Of a stretch of DNA of 64,000 bases, positions 34,272-47,263 are shown piece by piece; the stretch's first letter is position 1, and every line of letters starts with the position of its first letter. The position numbers were made by a program, and so were the translations under genes. Source of the DNA: Saccharum officinarum (Eukaryota; Streptophyta; Magnoliopsida; Poales; Poaceae). The stretch covers positions 102,258,036 through 102,322,035 of the forward strand of contig CM036168.1 in NCBI GenBank assembly GCA_020631735.1. The letters are read 5' to 3'. Below the pieces are notes generated by a model. It saw only the letters and a list, made by a program, of their open reading frames with translations. It was not told the DNA's origin and did no database searches.

Positions 34272-35255
34272 ATATCCTGATTCAGTTTAATGAAAGATAC
34301 AAGAGCTTAAATATACCTTTTATGAATACTGAAAATAGAGTTCCTGATGATACCAAACGTATTCGGAAACTATATATTAATATTATGGAACACCTATTAG
34401 CCATTTATGCTGCAAACATTAATTCATTATGGTTGATTCTTAAATTAATTTGGAATGAAACATTCCTTACTATATGATCATGTATATGTAAATTCCAGCA
34501 CTGATAGGTATATTGCTTTGAAGGGTGTGCCCGTTCTTGGGTATCTATTTTGGACACGTCAGATAAGGGTGGTGATTTGGGGTTGGCTTGGATTAGGCAG
34601 GGAACAACACCGGGAAATAATAATTACTTAGGTTTTTTAGCACTTTTTGTTGATTCAAGAATAAAACTTATGTATTCTGATGGCTGACATACCAAAGAGA
34701 ATTATAAAAGCAAGAATGATAGGATATTTTGTGCAGTATCTTAAAGTTGAATAAAAAACATTTAAATCTGATTAATTTCACTCCTTTTATTGTAGCAATT
34801 AGCACGAGCACGGATCAACAAATTTTAGCATTTTTGCTAGTCGTTACCTAAAAGCTTATGATCACTTACCTGATATGGTACTTTTGCAACCTCTGACCCA
34901 ATTGAAGGTACTCTCTTCTCCTAATAAAGCGATTTGACAGCCTAGTAGTGTTTATAATTCACTGATGCTTCCACCAGTTCTTTCTGGATTTTGTTGAGCT
35001 GGTGGTTTTTGTTTTTAACCTTTAGTTGTTCTTTCCATTTGATTCCATATGTCTATGCTCCGCCCATTTTCAGATGGCGAGTATATTTGCTTCGCACTAA
35101 CAAGTCCTGCTATCATTAGACCTTCTTCAGCTCTTATGAATTCTGATGCAATCATCTTCCTTGGACTTGGACCCTGGGTAGGTTCGTTATTAAAAAAAGA
35201 AAAAAAATCCTCGGTAGGCTCTGCTAGATGCATGGATTACATACAACATGGTAAA
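34272..35255. other. Anonymous AT-rich stretch
   Basis: No recognisable gene. A stretch at about 34800..34910 is open in one frame (F-A-S-R-Y-L-K-A-Y-D-H-L-P-D-M) and ends before GTACTC, so it may be a further exon remnant; I cannot name it. Confidence 0.35.
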
Positions 35256-35325
35256 GATGGGCCTGATCCGTTATTCAAGAAGGATGGGCCTGATCCGTGA
35301 TTTAAGATGGACGGGCCTGATCCTG
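35256..35325 (+). repeat. Short tandem repeat, three units of 20 to 27 bases
   Basis: The units share GATGG(AC)GGGCCTGATCC and begin at 35256, 35283 and 35306. They differ by small indels after the shared core. Confidence 0.75.
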
Positions 35326-37247
35326 TTGATCTACCTAGTTCATAGACAGGCCTTGTCTCCGTGAAGATTAACCGGATTAACCATGAGTGCGACGAGCGAG
35401 ACTCCGAGAGAAGGTTTAATGGGCCAGTGAGAAAACAAAAAGACTTGTCATGACAATTTTCTATTTTCCTCACCTCGCAGTGATAATGGTAGACCCAGCC
35501 CAACAACATAAGAAGCCCAGGTTTGCATTTAACAGCAGTTAATGACGTCTGCGATCATGACATCGTGTCATGGTAACCAGGTTTACTTCACTGTTTGAGT
35601 ATACCAAGCTATATCCCAAAAACCAAAAAGAATACGTTCAAAAAGAACCTCTAGAAAATCTCTTATATATCTTCAAAGAGAGTAACCAAGTCTTATTTTC
35701 AATGTGGTTGGTGGTTGATCTTATTTGAGGGCAGTTGGTCATTCATTTGACCCAAGACTTGTGACATTTACCACTGACCACTACAGAGCCCGCGATAGAG
35801 TTCAGTCCCCCCGGTCACATGCTTTTACCAAAGCTACCATTGACCTGCGTTCTGGTGGCGGTACTAAATTGTTTTACCTAAATTCCTAGAAGTTACGTAC
35901 ATGCACAAATACGTAGTAGTACAATTTTGTTCCAACTCAGTGGAAAACTCAATTGGCAGAACTCGATCGACTATATATTGGCCGGAGCTAGCCATCTTTG
36001 AGAAATCAGTTCGCAAAGTTGCTCGCCAGCGTGACTACTAGGGTCTGATGCAACTTCTCCAGAAAGTCTCTGATTGCCAGTTTCTGCAGTCTACAGGATA
36101 CAACGTATGGCCATGGAATTCGAACCAACGCCAACGTCCAGTCATAGTGTCATTTTAATCGCAGACTTTGACTGATCGCAAAAGATAGGCCTCTGAAGGA
36201 CACAGGTACAACCGCCGAAATCGACTTCTCTGTGCTTTCGTCAACGTAGTATTCATAGCAAGTACGTGTAGCATAAGTCCACCTAGACATTGAGCGTGTG
36301 TTCAACCCTGATGTTACAGTTATAACACTACTTTGGAAAGAAAAACCTTGATGTCACAGTTGGTCTAAATTGATTTCTTTAAAATTTGCTACGGATACGC
36401 GGCGGTAATAGAGCAAGGATTAACATTTACAGAAGCAGGTACCAGGTCTTCTAGAGCACACTCTGCATGATGGCTGCATCGAATTAAATCGAGGTAGATG
36501 GATAGCTGATTAGCTGCCAAAACAGAGGTCAAAGCGGAAAAGCTTAATTCAACCTTTGTAGAGATCTTGTTGGCTATAACAATGGCTAGTCTTTATGTCT
36601 TTGAGCACAGACAGACTATAATAAAAGAACAGTCCCGTTCAGCAATCTTTGATGACGTGACTGTTGCTTATAATGAAGTATTACTTTGCTCAAGGTTTCC
36701 TTGCAGCTGCCGCAGGCATGCTATGAAATCACATAACATCCATATCCCTTATTATTAACTATGCTTGTGTCGATGATACTAGAACTTGTTTTTGTACAAT
36801 TGTATTTTATAAGAACTTTTGCTGGCATGATCGGTGTAGCATTAGTGGCTGGTATAACCAGGCGTAAAAAAAAGATAGTACAGGTTGATCTATGCTTGTG
36901 TAAAATGTAGATGTACTTGTAGGAAGTAGTCAAAGCTCCACATTGCTACTTGCGCTATAGATTATGACTTGACTGATGCTAGGGCTCAGTTATTAGTTTA
37001 CCACTCTTTATGTTTCGACTTGTGAACACACCCACATTTTGTTTAACTATTCGGTCATGTCTTTTCAATGGAAAATGCTTCATGTACGACCATAATTCCA
37101 TAACTCTAAACCATCTGTTGTATTTATGACATTTTAGTGAATCAAGGTATATGCATGTGATCATGTGTACGTGACCTAAAAAAATGGTAGGAATGAATTA
37201 GGTCACTTTTTTCGATAAAGAATTATGTCATTAAAAACTTAAAACTA
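35326..37247. other. Intergenic DNA, no gene recognised
   Basis: AT-rich sequence with only short open frames, none with a known domain. No RNA gene is seen. Confidence 0.4.
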
Positions 37248-37496
37248 CTCTCTCCGTCCCAAAATAAGTGTTGCTATGATATTTATGCCGGACAAACTTT
37301 CTTAAGTTTGATTAGATTTTAGAAAAATATTAGCAACAACATCTGCATCTCCAAATCAATTTATTATGAAAGTAGATTTAACGATCTATTTGATGATACT
37401 AATTATGTACTATAAATATTTTGTATATATTTGGTCAAAGTCAAAACTGTTTGACTTCTCGAAAAGCGAAAATGATATTTATTTTGGGAAGGGGAG
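37248..37496. mobile_element. Stowaway MITE, 249 bp, TSD TA
   Basis: The left end CTCTCTCCGTCCCAAAATAA and the right end, inverted, CTCCCCTTCCCAAAATAA are Stowaway (Tc1/mariner-derived) terminal repeats. TA flanks both sides (37246..37247 and 37497..37498). The interior is AT-rich and non-coding. Confidence 0.9.
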
Positions 37497-37686
37497 TAGA
37501 CCTCTATTAGCTTTCACTACTTTAAATTAAAATAAAAATATGGGAACATCTCTACCTACCCACAAATAACCCATTATCAACCTAGAGCCAACCCTAAGTG
37601 TCTAACCTATGATCCACAGTGACCGGATCTGAGCCGGTGGCCAGAGAGAAGGCCACGGTGGGTTGCATTGCACGTCATTGGCGGTG

Positions 37687-38085
37687 GATGACGGTGACGC
37701 CTGCGGGTGCCACTCCCTCGCTGGAGGCATAGTTTTTCTCCATTAGCCCACTGCATCTCCTCCGCTGACGGCCATGACGGGCTATTGGCGCCAGATGACG
37801 GTGACGCCTACGGGCGCCATTCCCTCGTAGGAGGCACCGTCATGTTCCATGCGGATCGGCATGGCCGGCGGCCAGATATCAGCGCTGAAGGCCTCGGTGG
37901 GTTGCATGCCATTGGCGATGGACGTCTTCTCCATCAGGCCACTACATCTCCTCCGCTAAGAAGGTCGTGGTAGGCTATCGGCGTCAGGAGGAGGTGATGC
38001 CTACGGGCGCTATTCCCTTGCTGGAGGCGTCGTCATGTTCCCTGTCATTCTGCACCTTCTCCATCAGCACGTTGTGTTCTGCACT
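37687..38085 (+). repeat. Degenerate direct repeats, GC-rich
   Basis: A phrase like GGTGACGCCTACGGGCGCCA followed by TCCCTCGCTGGAGGC occurs three times (about 37687, 37794 and 37990). Another, CTCCAT(T/C)AG followed by CACTACATCTCCTCCGCT, accompanies it three times (about 37738, 37929 and 38057). Units are roughly 105 to 195 bases apart. No coding function is recognised. Confidence 0.6.
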
Positions 38086-40678
38086 CCGCTAACAGGACTC
38101 GGTGTGGTGGCTTCTCCCACATCCCTACCCGCTAGACGAGCATGAGGTGGAGAGATGCTTCTATGCAAGATCAAGACTGGTTAGAAGCAAGGACAATGAA
38201 GAAGTTTTGAAGCTTAGTCTTCGTAGCTTTTTAGTCCTTAAGCTCTCTTTCTTGTTGTTTTTGCTCCTCTATTTTGAGCCTTTGAGCCTAAGAGCTCATA
38301 TAACTTTTGGCTGTGTATATCCCAAATGGATAGAGAGAGAGAGAGGGGCTGGATTTTATATCCTTTATCTTAAAAATAAAGTAACAAAATACACAAAGTC
38401 ATGTATTCTCGAGGTATTAGTGATGGAAACATTTACCCAATATTGGAGCTTTACGAGAAGAATTTCACACCCGGTAACCAAGCCATTCCCTGGTTAAAGT
38501 CTCTGGCTTGCCACAAGCAATATGCAAGCCGCAAGTCACTATCCACACTACGGGTCTTTGCCACCAAATAGGGGTCACCTATCCTCATAGGCTCATACAC
38601 GGTGCTGAAACTGCTCTACACCAAGTTGGAGGGTCGTTGGTGAGCAAAAAAAGGCCAAAGGCCTCATGGTCCCGTCAGTCCAAACCTAAACAGACCACTC
38701 ATCAACTCCTGCCTTGCTTGTATCTAGACTAGCTACTAACCTGATAGAGTAATAGAGATTTATTTAAATTCGGCTAAAATCTAACAGACAACTACTCAAT
38801 TTATATACTTGCTGGATTGGGTCCGGTCCTCCCCGCCAACGAGCTCGCCGGCCGGTGGCCGGAGGCAAAAGCTACGAGGGGCCTGCTGGGACTACTGGGA
38901 GGCGGCGGCTGATGCTGTGGTTACATATAAACAATTTTCACCGGTTTTGCTTTAATTCTGTCGGTGTGAAAAGGCAAAACGCCTTCGGTCAGGTCAGCTG
39001 CTTCTTTCTTTGCATTGCATTGCATTGCCTCCCCCTTCAGACATTCTTTAGTTAAAGTCGTTCTTCTCTCCGTCTTTAATCATTCATTCCGTGAGCGTGA
39101 CTGAGATGGAGTTTATACGCGAACAAACCTGGAGAAGGATGGATTGTTTGCATTCGAAGTCGCTAGTGCCGATCGATATCCCTCCCCTGCAAGCAAAGTA
39201 TTCTACTACTATACCTTGTTTTATGCAGAGCCGTTCTTCTCGCAACGGAATATGCACGCCTCTTAAGGGGTGTTTGAGACTGATTCGCTCTATTTTTTTT
39301 AGCTCTGCTTCACGTTTTCTAGACAAACGGTTTCAACTCCATATACTCTGTTTGAGAAAAATTAAATGTATGAGAGCATCTAAAGAGGTGCTCCACAAAC
39401 TCTAATTTTTTAATGGAGCTACTTCACGATAGAGTCTGCGCAGCAGTCCCACTGCAGCCGGCAGCCGCCGCATCGTGCTATCCGTTTTTCCCGACGTCAA
39501 CATGACGTGCGCTGAGCTGTGGTAACAATATACGTACAGCAGGTGTCCAACATGTATTGCTGTCATCATCCGTACGTGCATGCTAATCATTCATGTGAAC
39601 ACCCCAAAGATTTGTGTAGCTGGCTTGTTGCAAATGGTCACTCGATCGACACTTGAGAAAATGTCGCTGCGACTTACGCGTATGCACGATCAACGTCCAG
39701 GGCATGGGGCCTAGCATATGATTCTCTCATCCGAATGTTGCTTGCGGCCGCAATGCAGAATTGCAGATGGGATCGCCCAGAGCTAGCCCGCTCGTCGTTC
39801 CCACACGCACACGCACACGCGACACGCGAGTCCCCGGGCCCCGGCCGCGCGCGCCCGTGCCATGCATCTGTTCCGCTTGCTTGTTTTGCCATGTGAACCG
39901 GCCGGTGGCGGCGGGCGGGCGGCCCTGATGGCTGGACCATGGCCGTGGCCCGTGGGCGCGTGGATTGGTTGATTAATTACCTTGGCGAGCCCGACCGAGT
40001 GGGAAATGGCCGGTGGTGTGTGTGCCAGGACGACGACGACAATCCTTCGTGGTGGTTTATTCGCAGCTAGCTAGCTAGATGGCTAGATGCATGTAGCACA
40101 TGAGCACCCACGCAGCACGCACGGCATATACACGCCCGCCGGCGCACCACCAGGCAGGATTGCATCACCCGGTCAGGCGGTCACCTTCGGCGCTCGCCCA
40201 TGGCCTCCTTTTTGACATTCCGCGTAACCTGCTGCGCCCGTGGGCCGTGGCTCCGCAGCCTGGTGATCTCTTCCTCCTCTTCTTCTTCCTCTTTCTCATC
40301 CATGCATAAAAGTTTAGCTACTAGAGGATGCTTGGCAGTCTGCTAAACACAATAACCATCTAATGCTGAAAACAATTTTTATTTGGGTAAAGTATATTTC
40401 AACCTCCTACTTATACGATGGTCTATTCTGATTTTCAACAGCCTTAAACTACAAACCGAGTAATGGACACACTCTAGCTGTGAGAACCAAAAAAAAAAAA
40501 GGTCTTCATGCTGGTTTCCAAGAAGATTTTCTATTTTGGAAAAATAAATTAATAATCTTATTTGTTGTCAAAAAATTCATAAATGATTTATTTAAAATAC
40601 AAAATAAGAAATTAGTATCATTTTTTCTCAAAATGTCATCTACTTGTTTATGATGTATATATAGTTATTTGGAACTAG
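38086..40678. other. Intergenic DNA, no gene recognised
   Basis: Mixed composition; a GC-rich part at 39670..40270 has chance ORFs. A possible MITE of GGGTGTTTGAGAC type lies at about 39270..39430, with uncertain borders. Confidence 0.35.
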
Positions 40679-41297
40679 TTTATTTTTTGTGCCTATCACT
40701 TTATTGCTCGTAGTCATGTTCATTATTTACTTCAAATCAATCCGATCAAAATAACTCTAAATGTAGCACCAATAAATAGATAACATTTTTTGGAGAAAAC
40801 TAGCAGTATTTCCATATTTTTTATTTAAAATAAATTAATTAGGGATTTTTAGAGAGCAAAGTAGATTTTTTTTAGATGGCCAAATTTATTCGGCTTCCGG
40901 AGTTGGAGGGCTTCTGTCATCCAATTTCGTAGTTCATGGTTAATATTCGGACTATACTTAGAGGTTGATTTGAAAATTGTTTATTTTTGTTCCTATCTTT
41001 ATTGCTCGTAGTCATGTTCATTATTTATTTAAAATCAATCATATCAAAACAACTCTAAATAGAGCACCAATAAATAAATAATGACTTTTTTAGAGAAACG
41101 GCAGTAGTTTCATATTTTTATTTAAAATGAATTATTGAGGGCTTTTTAGATAGCAAACTCGATTTTTATTTTTTAGTAAATAGAAAAATACCTTTCAAAC
41201 TAGCTAGATGACCAAATTTAAGAGCTGGAGGGTTTCCGTCATCCAATCTTGTAGTTCATGGTTAAAAATCGGACTATAACTTAGAGGTTAATGAAAA
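40679..41297 (+). repeat. Tandem duplication of about 300 bp
   Basis: Copy one (40679..40979) and copy two (40980..41297) share long stretches in the same order: TTATTGCTCGTAGTCATGTT, ATCAAAA(T/C)AACTCTAAAT, AGCACCAATAAAT, GGAGGG(C/T)TTC(T/C)GTCATCC, TAGTTCATGGTTAA and ACTTAGAGGTT. They differ by many point changes, so the duplication is old. Confidence 0.8.
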
Positions 41298-42290
41298 TGT
41301 ACTTTAACCTAGTTTATTGTACGGCTTCCCTAAAGCAACTTATAGCAATTGTGGTGCCATAATGTGTTAGGAGCCTAGACAATTTTTATTATGTAAAAAC
41401 ATTTATCTAGTATATTATAAATCTTTTTTTTTTTGAACTTCGCCTAGGAGCCCGGGCACTCACTTGTAGGGTAGTACCGGTAGGATTGATCGTGTGCTGG
41501 AGTTGCTCTGAAGCATTAGACGGGCCCTGGATCCATTGTTGCCTCGTATGTATGCAAACGCAAACCGTTTGGACTACGCGAGAACATTTTCAGGTATAGT
41601 CAAGTACGCAAATTGGAATACATACATGTACGTGCGTCACCCTTGTGCTTTATAAACCTTTCTTTTTCTCTGCTTGCATACCATGGCACTCGCGCCAAAT
41701 GAAGGCTGGATGAAGCGAACACTTGCATTGGGTCTCGATCGATCTTAGAGAGGTGCGTGTGACCAGGCTGTGGTCCATGCCGCGCGCCACAAAGTTGGAC
41801 TGGGTCGAGAAAAGCTAGCTCGCTCGTCGATCACCTTCACCTTGCCCTCCCAGGGCCGGAGGCTTTAGAAATGTGGAGACGGAAAGCATATCTGGCAAAG
41901 GTTCAAAGCTAATCCTCGCCATAATTACTCTTATTAGCTGGTGAGACCGGCCGGCCACTTGATCAAGGTTATTAAGAGCTGTATCTGTGTGTGAGTGCAA
42001 TCCTTGTCCAAGTTAACCTTTGTCTGCGTCGTCTGCTGCTGACGCGATATCGATACCGCCCGGTGCGCGTGCATCCGTCGCTTTCCTGGTTGACTTGCGC
42101 ACGCACGTAGCCCTCCGCGAAGAATGTTGAAATTTTTGCTAGCTATAACACCACATAAGAGGCCAAATTCGCGCGGCATGCTCACGACTGTATGTTATAT
42201 ACAGTACAGGGGTAGTACTGAACTACTGATGTGCATGTTAGCTAGCAGCTGGCGATGCAGCATCTACAGCACACTACTGGTCCTTGAGTA
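41298..42290. other. Intergenic DNA, no gene recognised
   Basis: No domain-bearing ORF, RNA gene or clear transposon end is seen. Confidence 0.35.
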
Positions 42291-42442
42291 CTTCGTCCAT
42301 TCAAATTATACATCATTCAAGCTTTTCTAAATATACATAACTTTTATTATATATATCTAGACATAATCTATACCTAAATTTGTAGCAAAGATAATATATA
42401 TTTAAAAAATTCAGAATAATCTGTAATTTCGAACAAAGGGAG
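42291..42442. mobile_element. Stowaway-like MITE, 152 bp, TSD TA
   Basis: The left end CTTCGTCCATTCAAATTAT and the right end, inverted, CTCCCTTTGTTCGAAATTA are Stowaway-type repeats. TA flanks both sides (42289..42290 and 42443..42444). Confidence 0.8.
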
Positions 42443-44119
42443 TATACATATTGGTTGTACTTAGTGATCGAACCTTCAACTCATTCATGGTACCTGCCTC
42501 TGTGTTTTTGCTATAGCTAATTTAAGTTTATAGCTTGACGCACACACTTATGTTTCAATTAGACTGTTAAAATGGGTAAGATGACACATTTGGCACAGCT
42601 CCGGCTCTAAGAATTTATAGGGCTACTCATTCCTAGTTCCAAAAATTTTGGAGCAAGAGCAGTGAACACTTTGAAAGTTATATATATTTAAATTAATTTA
42701 TTTTATACTATAAAATGCAAGTCTAACACATATCCACCTAGATAGTTGTGTTAAACGGGCCCTATGTATACGTGTGTCAACTATAGGGGGTATTCGTTTA
42801 GAGCTTGGGGCACCCAAAATATTTTTTTTTGGAACCGGGGAGCATTTTCTCCTCATTCCCGTGCACTGTGCACGGAAATACCGCGGTCACCGGGGTTCGA
42901 ACCCGGGGTGGCCAGGCAGGGGGGCACCCAAAATACTTGTATCTTTTTTTGCGCATAACCCAAAGTACTTGTATTGTTCACTCTACATAAGCCAAGAAAA
43001 CCTCTATACTTAATATGCAGAGCTAGCTCCTGCAATGCTTCAAGACCCAAAAACAACACTCAAATAAAACTATGGGCTACTGTGGTAGAGCTTCACTTCC
43101 CAATTATTGAGCTCCACTCCTCTAATAAAGTGGTTCTGGTGCGGGGCAAGGTAGGAAGCAGGTGAGGAGTAATTCTGGATGATTCTGGTGGTGATTAAAT
43201 GAGGAGCAGTGGAGAGCATCAGGTTTTTTAGCTCCTAAATTATAGTGTAAATGAAGAAGTGATTCTTGTTAACTCCCTACCAGAATCTAGAGTAATAGCG
43301 TTTTAACCGTTTGATGGGGCTCCATAGAATTTGCTACGAAGGAGTTTAGAGCGGAGCTCTACCGTACGGTACCAAACATACCCTATATAGTATTAACCGA
43401 TTTTCCTTATAAGCTCCGTGGTCAGTGAAGATACAAATTTAACTTTCTGCAAACAATGTTTCAAGATTAAATATGTAAGTCACATGCAAAATGAAGTAAT
43501 ATATCTATATAAATTGAAGTGATAGTTACCGAAAATTTGATGAATTAAGCAAGAAGAAGGATTGTCAATAAACGTAACCAGTCAAACAATATACGCCAGT
43601 TAACAATTAACAATGCCTCAGTATCCAGTATCCTCATCTCATACATTTGCATATTAGATTGCAGACTAAATTTAATTAGCCTGTGAAGCTGGAAGATTTT
43701 CTCCATGACAAGGTTACATGGGCAGAGGCCGTGTTATGCAGCCTGCTGCATCAGCCCTGATTCCAGCAGAAGAAAATTCAGCTACTTCACAGCTTAATTT
43801 GGCAGTAGCCATCATCTTATTGCTGAGCTATATATATAGCTGTGCTTTAAATTGATTCCTTGGATATATCAGTGCTCTTGGTACTAATATATCCAAGGAA
43901 ATATATACTAAGTACTTGTGCTTAATTTACCTTGATCGTCCTCGATCTGCATGGACTGGTTGCATGGTTCATTCGCAACTACGTACACGACGGTACGAGT
44001 AGGAACAAACCTGCATCAGCTGCAGCCTGCAGACCACCTTAATCATCTTATGGGTGGGGAGATAGGTAGATACCTCTTCTATCTAGTACGTAGCACTAGC
44101 AGGCGACAGACGATCTCGA
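42443..44119. other. 3' flank of the WIP gene with repeat remnants
   Basis: A 15-bp phrase, GGGGCACCCAAAATA, occurs at about 42806 and again at about 42919, bracketing a GC-rich hairpin-rich segment. A GAGCTCC/GGAGCTC-bordered AT-poor stretch at about 43105..43360 may be a MITE. No gene is seen. Confidence 0.35.
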
Positions 44120-45921
44120 TCACCGATTGTGGAAACGTACGGCTCGGTCCTTTGCTGGGGCGGCGGCGGCGGGCTCGTCGACGGGGCAGTGGTCGGCGCC
44201 GAAGGATCGGACGTGGTCGTTGAGGGATCGCTTGTGCTTGAAGTCGGAGCCGCAGGCGCAGAACCAGCGCTTGCCGCAGTTCTTCTCGTGCGTGCGCCAG
44301 TCGCCCTTGACGGCGAAGGGCTTGGCGCAGCGGCGGCAGCGGAAGGGCTTGGCGCCGTGCTTGCGCTTGTAGTGCGTCTGCAGGGTGCGGAAGTCCTTGA
44401 GCGGCCGCGCACGCGGGTGCGCCACGTTGTTCTTGCACCCCGCCGCGCAGCAGTAGCACGGCAGCTTCAGCAGCGCCAGCGTCTGCGTCCCCTTGAGCGA
44501 CTCCGGGCCCTTGCGGTACTCGCGACCGTGGCCCCACATGTGCATCTGCAATAGCCAATAGTACGTAGTATATATAATGCATGCACATGTAGATTAATTA
44601 GTTGGAGTAGTAACTGAGATTATTGGAAGGTTATGAACACACTTGCTTGTTTGCATGGATGGATTGTGGTACATCGAATTACTTACTACTGTGCTTAATT
44701 TGATTTTGAAGAACTACTGAGCAATTAAGTCGCTGTGTGTGCACGCAGAAACGGTGCATGATTGGTTGCACTTGTATACATATACGATGGTCGTCATGGT
44801 TTTGGCCGGAGGCAAGGTCAAGCATGAAATTGAGTTCAATCGATCGACTTCCAACTTCCAATAAAATATCATGATCTACATCACATATACAAGCTTCTTG
44901 TTGCCGCATATTATATATGACGTAGAAATTTTGTGTGCTGCTGTCATTTCTAGCTCATACACAATAACACTCACAATTATTGACTCAATTTTTGCAAGTT
45001 CATGCGGCCGGGGCACTCTCAAAAGCGACGTGTCTTTTGTTGTTTTATCGAAACCAACACGAGAGTCGATAGATAAGTAATTAACTAGAGTTACGGCAGG
45101 GAAACGCAAACAAAGTGCGGTAACAAATAAGATCCAAGTTCAATCCAGTATATAGGCAAATAAACATGGTAACATACCTGCATGTTGTTGTATCGGTTGA
45201 AGGTCTTGTTACAGACATGGCAGATAAACTGCACCGGGCCGATGAGGATCTGCGCCGGCGTCGGGATCCAGTACCGGCAGCCGGCGATCGGCAGGCCGCT
45301 CTCCTCGCCCACCACGCCGAATTCCCCCACGCCGACGACGATGCTGTTTGATCCTTCCACCAACGCCGGCACCGCCTCGTCATGCTCCTGCTGCTGATCC
45401 ACCCCCTCCGCCTTGCAGCCGCCATGCATATGCTTCCACTCCTCGCTCTCGTCCTCACCCTCCTGATCCACTGCGTCGTCTTCCTCCTCCTCCTCCTCCT
45501 CGTCACCCTTTTCTTCCATGATGGCATCCTCAATGCAGGATCCACCAACCGGCAAGCCGATATTCAAATCCACGCCGGACTGCGCCAGATCGCTGGTCGC
45601 GCCGCCGCCGCCGCTGCCGCCGCTCACGATCTCTTCTTTGACGGTGCACTGCTGCTCGTGATCACCGGGCCCTTTCTCCTCACCGAGCCTGCTGAGCAGC
45701 GGCAGGCACGTCATGCTGCTCACTGCTTCCTGCACAACTCCACCGCCTGCTGCTTGTCCCTCTTCACCAAGCACTGCTAGTACATGATGCCGGCGGGAGG
45801 CCGCCATCGAGGTCGACGACGACGACGAGCCAGACGACGACGACCGCGAAGACGATGGCGACGAGGAGCGCCGCGGCTTGAGCCACTGGAAGAAAGGCGA
45901 GCCGACGGCCTCACCTTCCAT
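44120..45921 (-). CDS. WIP-subfamily C2H2 zinc-finger transcription factor
   Basis: Two exons on the minus strand: 45921..45178 (248 codons) and 44545..44120 (141 codons plus stop), with donor GTATGT and acceptor TTGCAG; about 389 residues. WIP proteins (the TT1 / NTT group in Arabidopsis) are nuclear regulators of tissue differentiation. The N-terminal part is variable, with Ser-rich, Gly-rich and Asp/Glu-rich runs and a V-D-L-N-I-G-L-P motif near residue 120. The family signature [13 protein letters not shown] sits at about residues 217..229. Four zinc fingers follow: F-I-C-H-V-C ... H-M-W-G-H (spanning the intron), C-Y-C-C-A-A-G-C ... H-Y-K-R-K-H, F-R-C-R-R-C ... H-E-K-N-C, and W-F-C-A-C ... 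H-V-R-S-F-G-A-D-H. All zinc ligands are present and no stop occurs. An in-frame ATG lies 24 bases upstream (45945); I prefer 45921 because the upstream one is very close to a TATA-like sequence. Confidence 0.9.
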
Positions 45922-45970
45922 GGTGGCACAAGTCCGTGGCCCCATGGATCCTGATCACCGATCGACGACC

Positions 45971-45984
45971 CTTATTATATATAG
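45971..45984 (-). promoter_or_regulatory. Possible TATA box of the WIP gene
   Basis: On the minus strand GCTATATATAATAA lies about 50 bases before the chosen start codon. A second candidate, CATATATATATATGG at about 46166..46181, would give a more usual 5' UTR of around 200 bases. Which is used cannot be told from sequence alone. Confidence 0.4.
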
Positions 45985-46918
45985 CCACTACAAAGTAAGT
46001 GTGTTCTGGCTCTCTTGATCTTGGGGGTTTGGTGGAGTGGAGAAGATGGGAGAGGGAGGTGTAGCTAGCAACAACAACAAGCAGCAGCAGCAGCTTAATG
46101 TCAAGGCGTGCCTGTCACGGCCCTGCGGAAAACGAAGGGTCTGTTGTGGCCACCAGTCCGTTGCCATATATATATATGCTCGAGTCCAACGCTTCTCGCT
46201 CTATGTTTACGTGTGTGTCCCTCGCGGTTGAAGTTTGGAGGCTTTCACACCCGAGGCAGGCAAAGAATCAGGAAACCTGCGTCAGATAACGCGTGCTAGT
46301 ATGAATGAATTCCCATCAAGCGGAACCATATCATACACCCGTACACTCATTTGTACACCTTGTTGCAATCGAATGCTACACCAGTTGGTCTACCTATGCG
46401 CTTCACACCCTGCCGGTTAGAGTTTGAATTTCTTCGGAGGCGAATTTGTTGGACGGAGGAGGCACAGTTTATCTACGCGTTGAAAAAAAATCTCCTCATT
46501 TGTCTCACGCTAAAGTACAGGTGTAAGGTCAGCCTAGTTTCATAGGAGCTGCGGTGCCGTTGTGTATGGATAAGATAAAGGTTCGGGGTTTTCTCGATCT
46601 ACGTGAGAATTTTTTTTCTTAAGCATAATGCCCAGGGCTATCTTACCCTGCGGGTCAAGTTTTTTTTATTTGTACACCTTGTTGATAAATTTGCGTGCGA
46701 ATGCATACTGAGTTCTGCGTATACTGATCAAAACTAGCTCTGGACTGATGGTCCCTGGCCTTGCATGCCGCCGTGCATCAGTACTGATGGCCCGGCGAAG
46801 GCGATCAATTGCGATTAGTGGACCAGTGAATAGTCGTCGTCACTGGCCAGGCCAGTGCTGAACTATGCCGAGTATTGAATGGAGTTTAGGTGAGAGGTAC
46901 ACTGGGACGAGAAATTAA
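45985..46918. other. Upstream region of the WIP gene
   Basis: Presumed promoter DNA. An (CAA)n/(CAG)n stretch lies near 46069..46095. No further gene is seen. Confidence 0.35.
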
Positions 46919-47263
46919 GGGGGTGTTTAGTTCCTCTTAAAAAAAATTTATCCCGTCATATCGGATGTTTAGACACATGCATGGAGTATTAAATGTAGAC
47001 AAAAAAATAACTAATTACACAGATTACGATAAATTTGCGAGACGAATTTTTTAAGCCTAATTAATCCATGATTTGACAATGTCATGCTACAGTAAACATA
47101 TGCTAATGACGGATTAATTAGGCTTAATAAATTCGTCTCACGGTTTCCATACGAGTTATGTAATTAGTTTTTTTTATTAGTATCCGAACATCTCTTCCGA
47201 CATCTTATGAAACATCCGATGTGACACCCTAAATTTTTTTTACCCTAGAAACTAAACACCCCC
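46919..47263. mobile_element. Tourist-like MITE, 345 bp, TSD TAA
   Basis: It has a perfect 14-bp terminal inverted repeat (GGGGGTGTTTAGTT) and flanking TAA at 46916..46918 and 47264..47266. The interior forms a long hairpin with AAGCCTAATTAATCC and GGATTAATTAGGCTT and the GACGAATTT / AAATTCGTC arms. It is the best-preserved member of the family that also occurs, damaged, inside 3882..4513. Confidence 0.92.

Noticed and set aside
42885..42925. tRNA gene suggested by GGTTCGAACC
   Set aside because: The B-box-like word is part of a GC-rich palindrome; no cloverleaf, A box or anticodon arm at the right distance.
44083..45780. Plus- and alternative-frame ORFs over the zinc-finger gene
   Set aside because: Shadows of the minus-strand WIP gene; low-complexity translations without domains.
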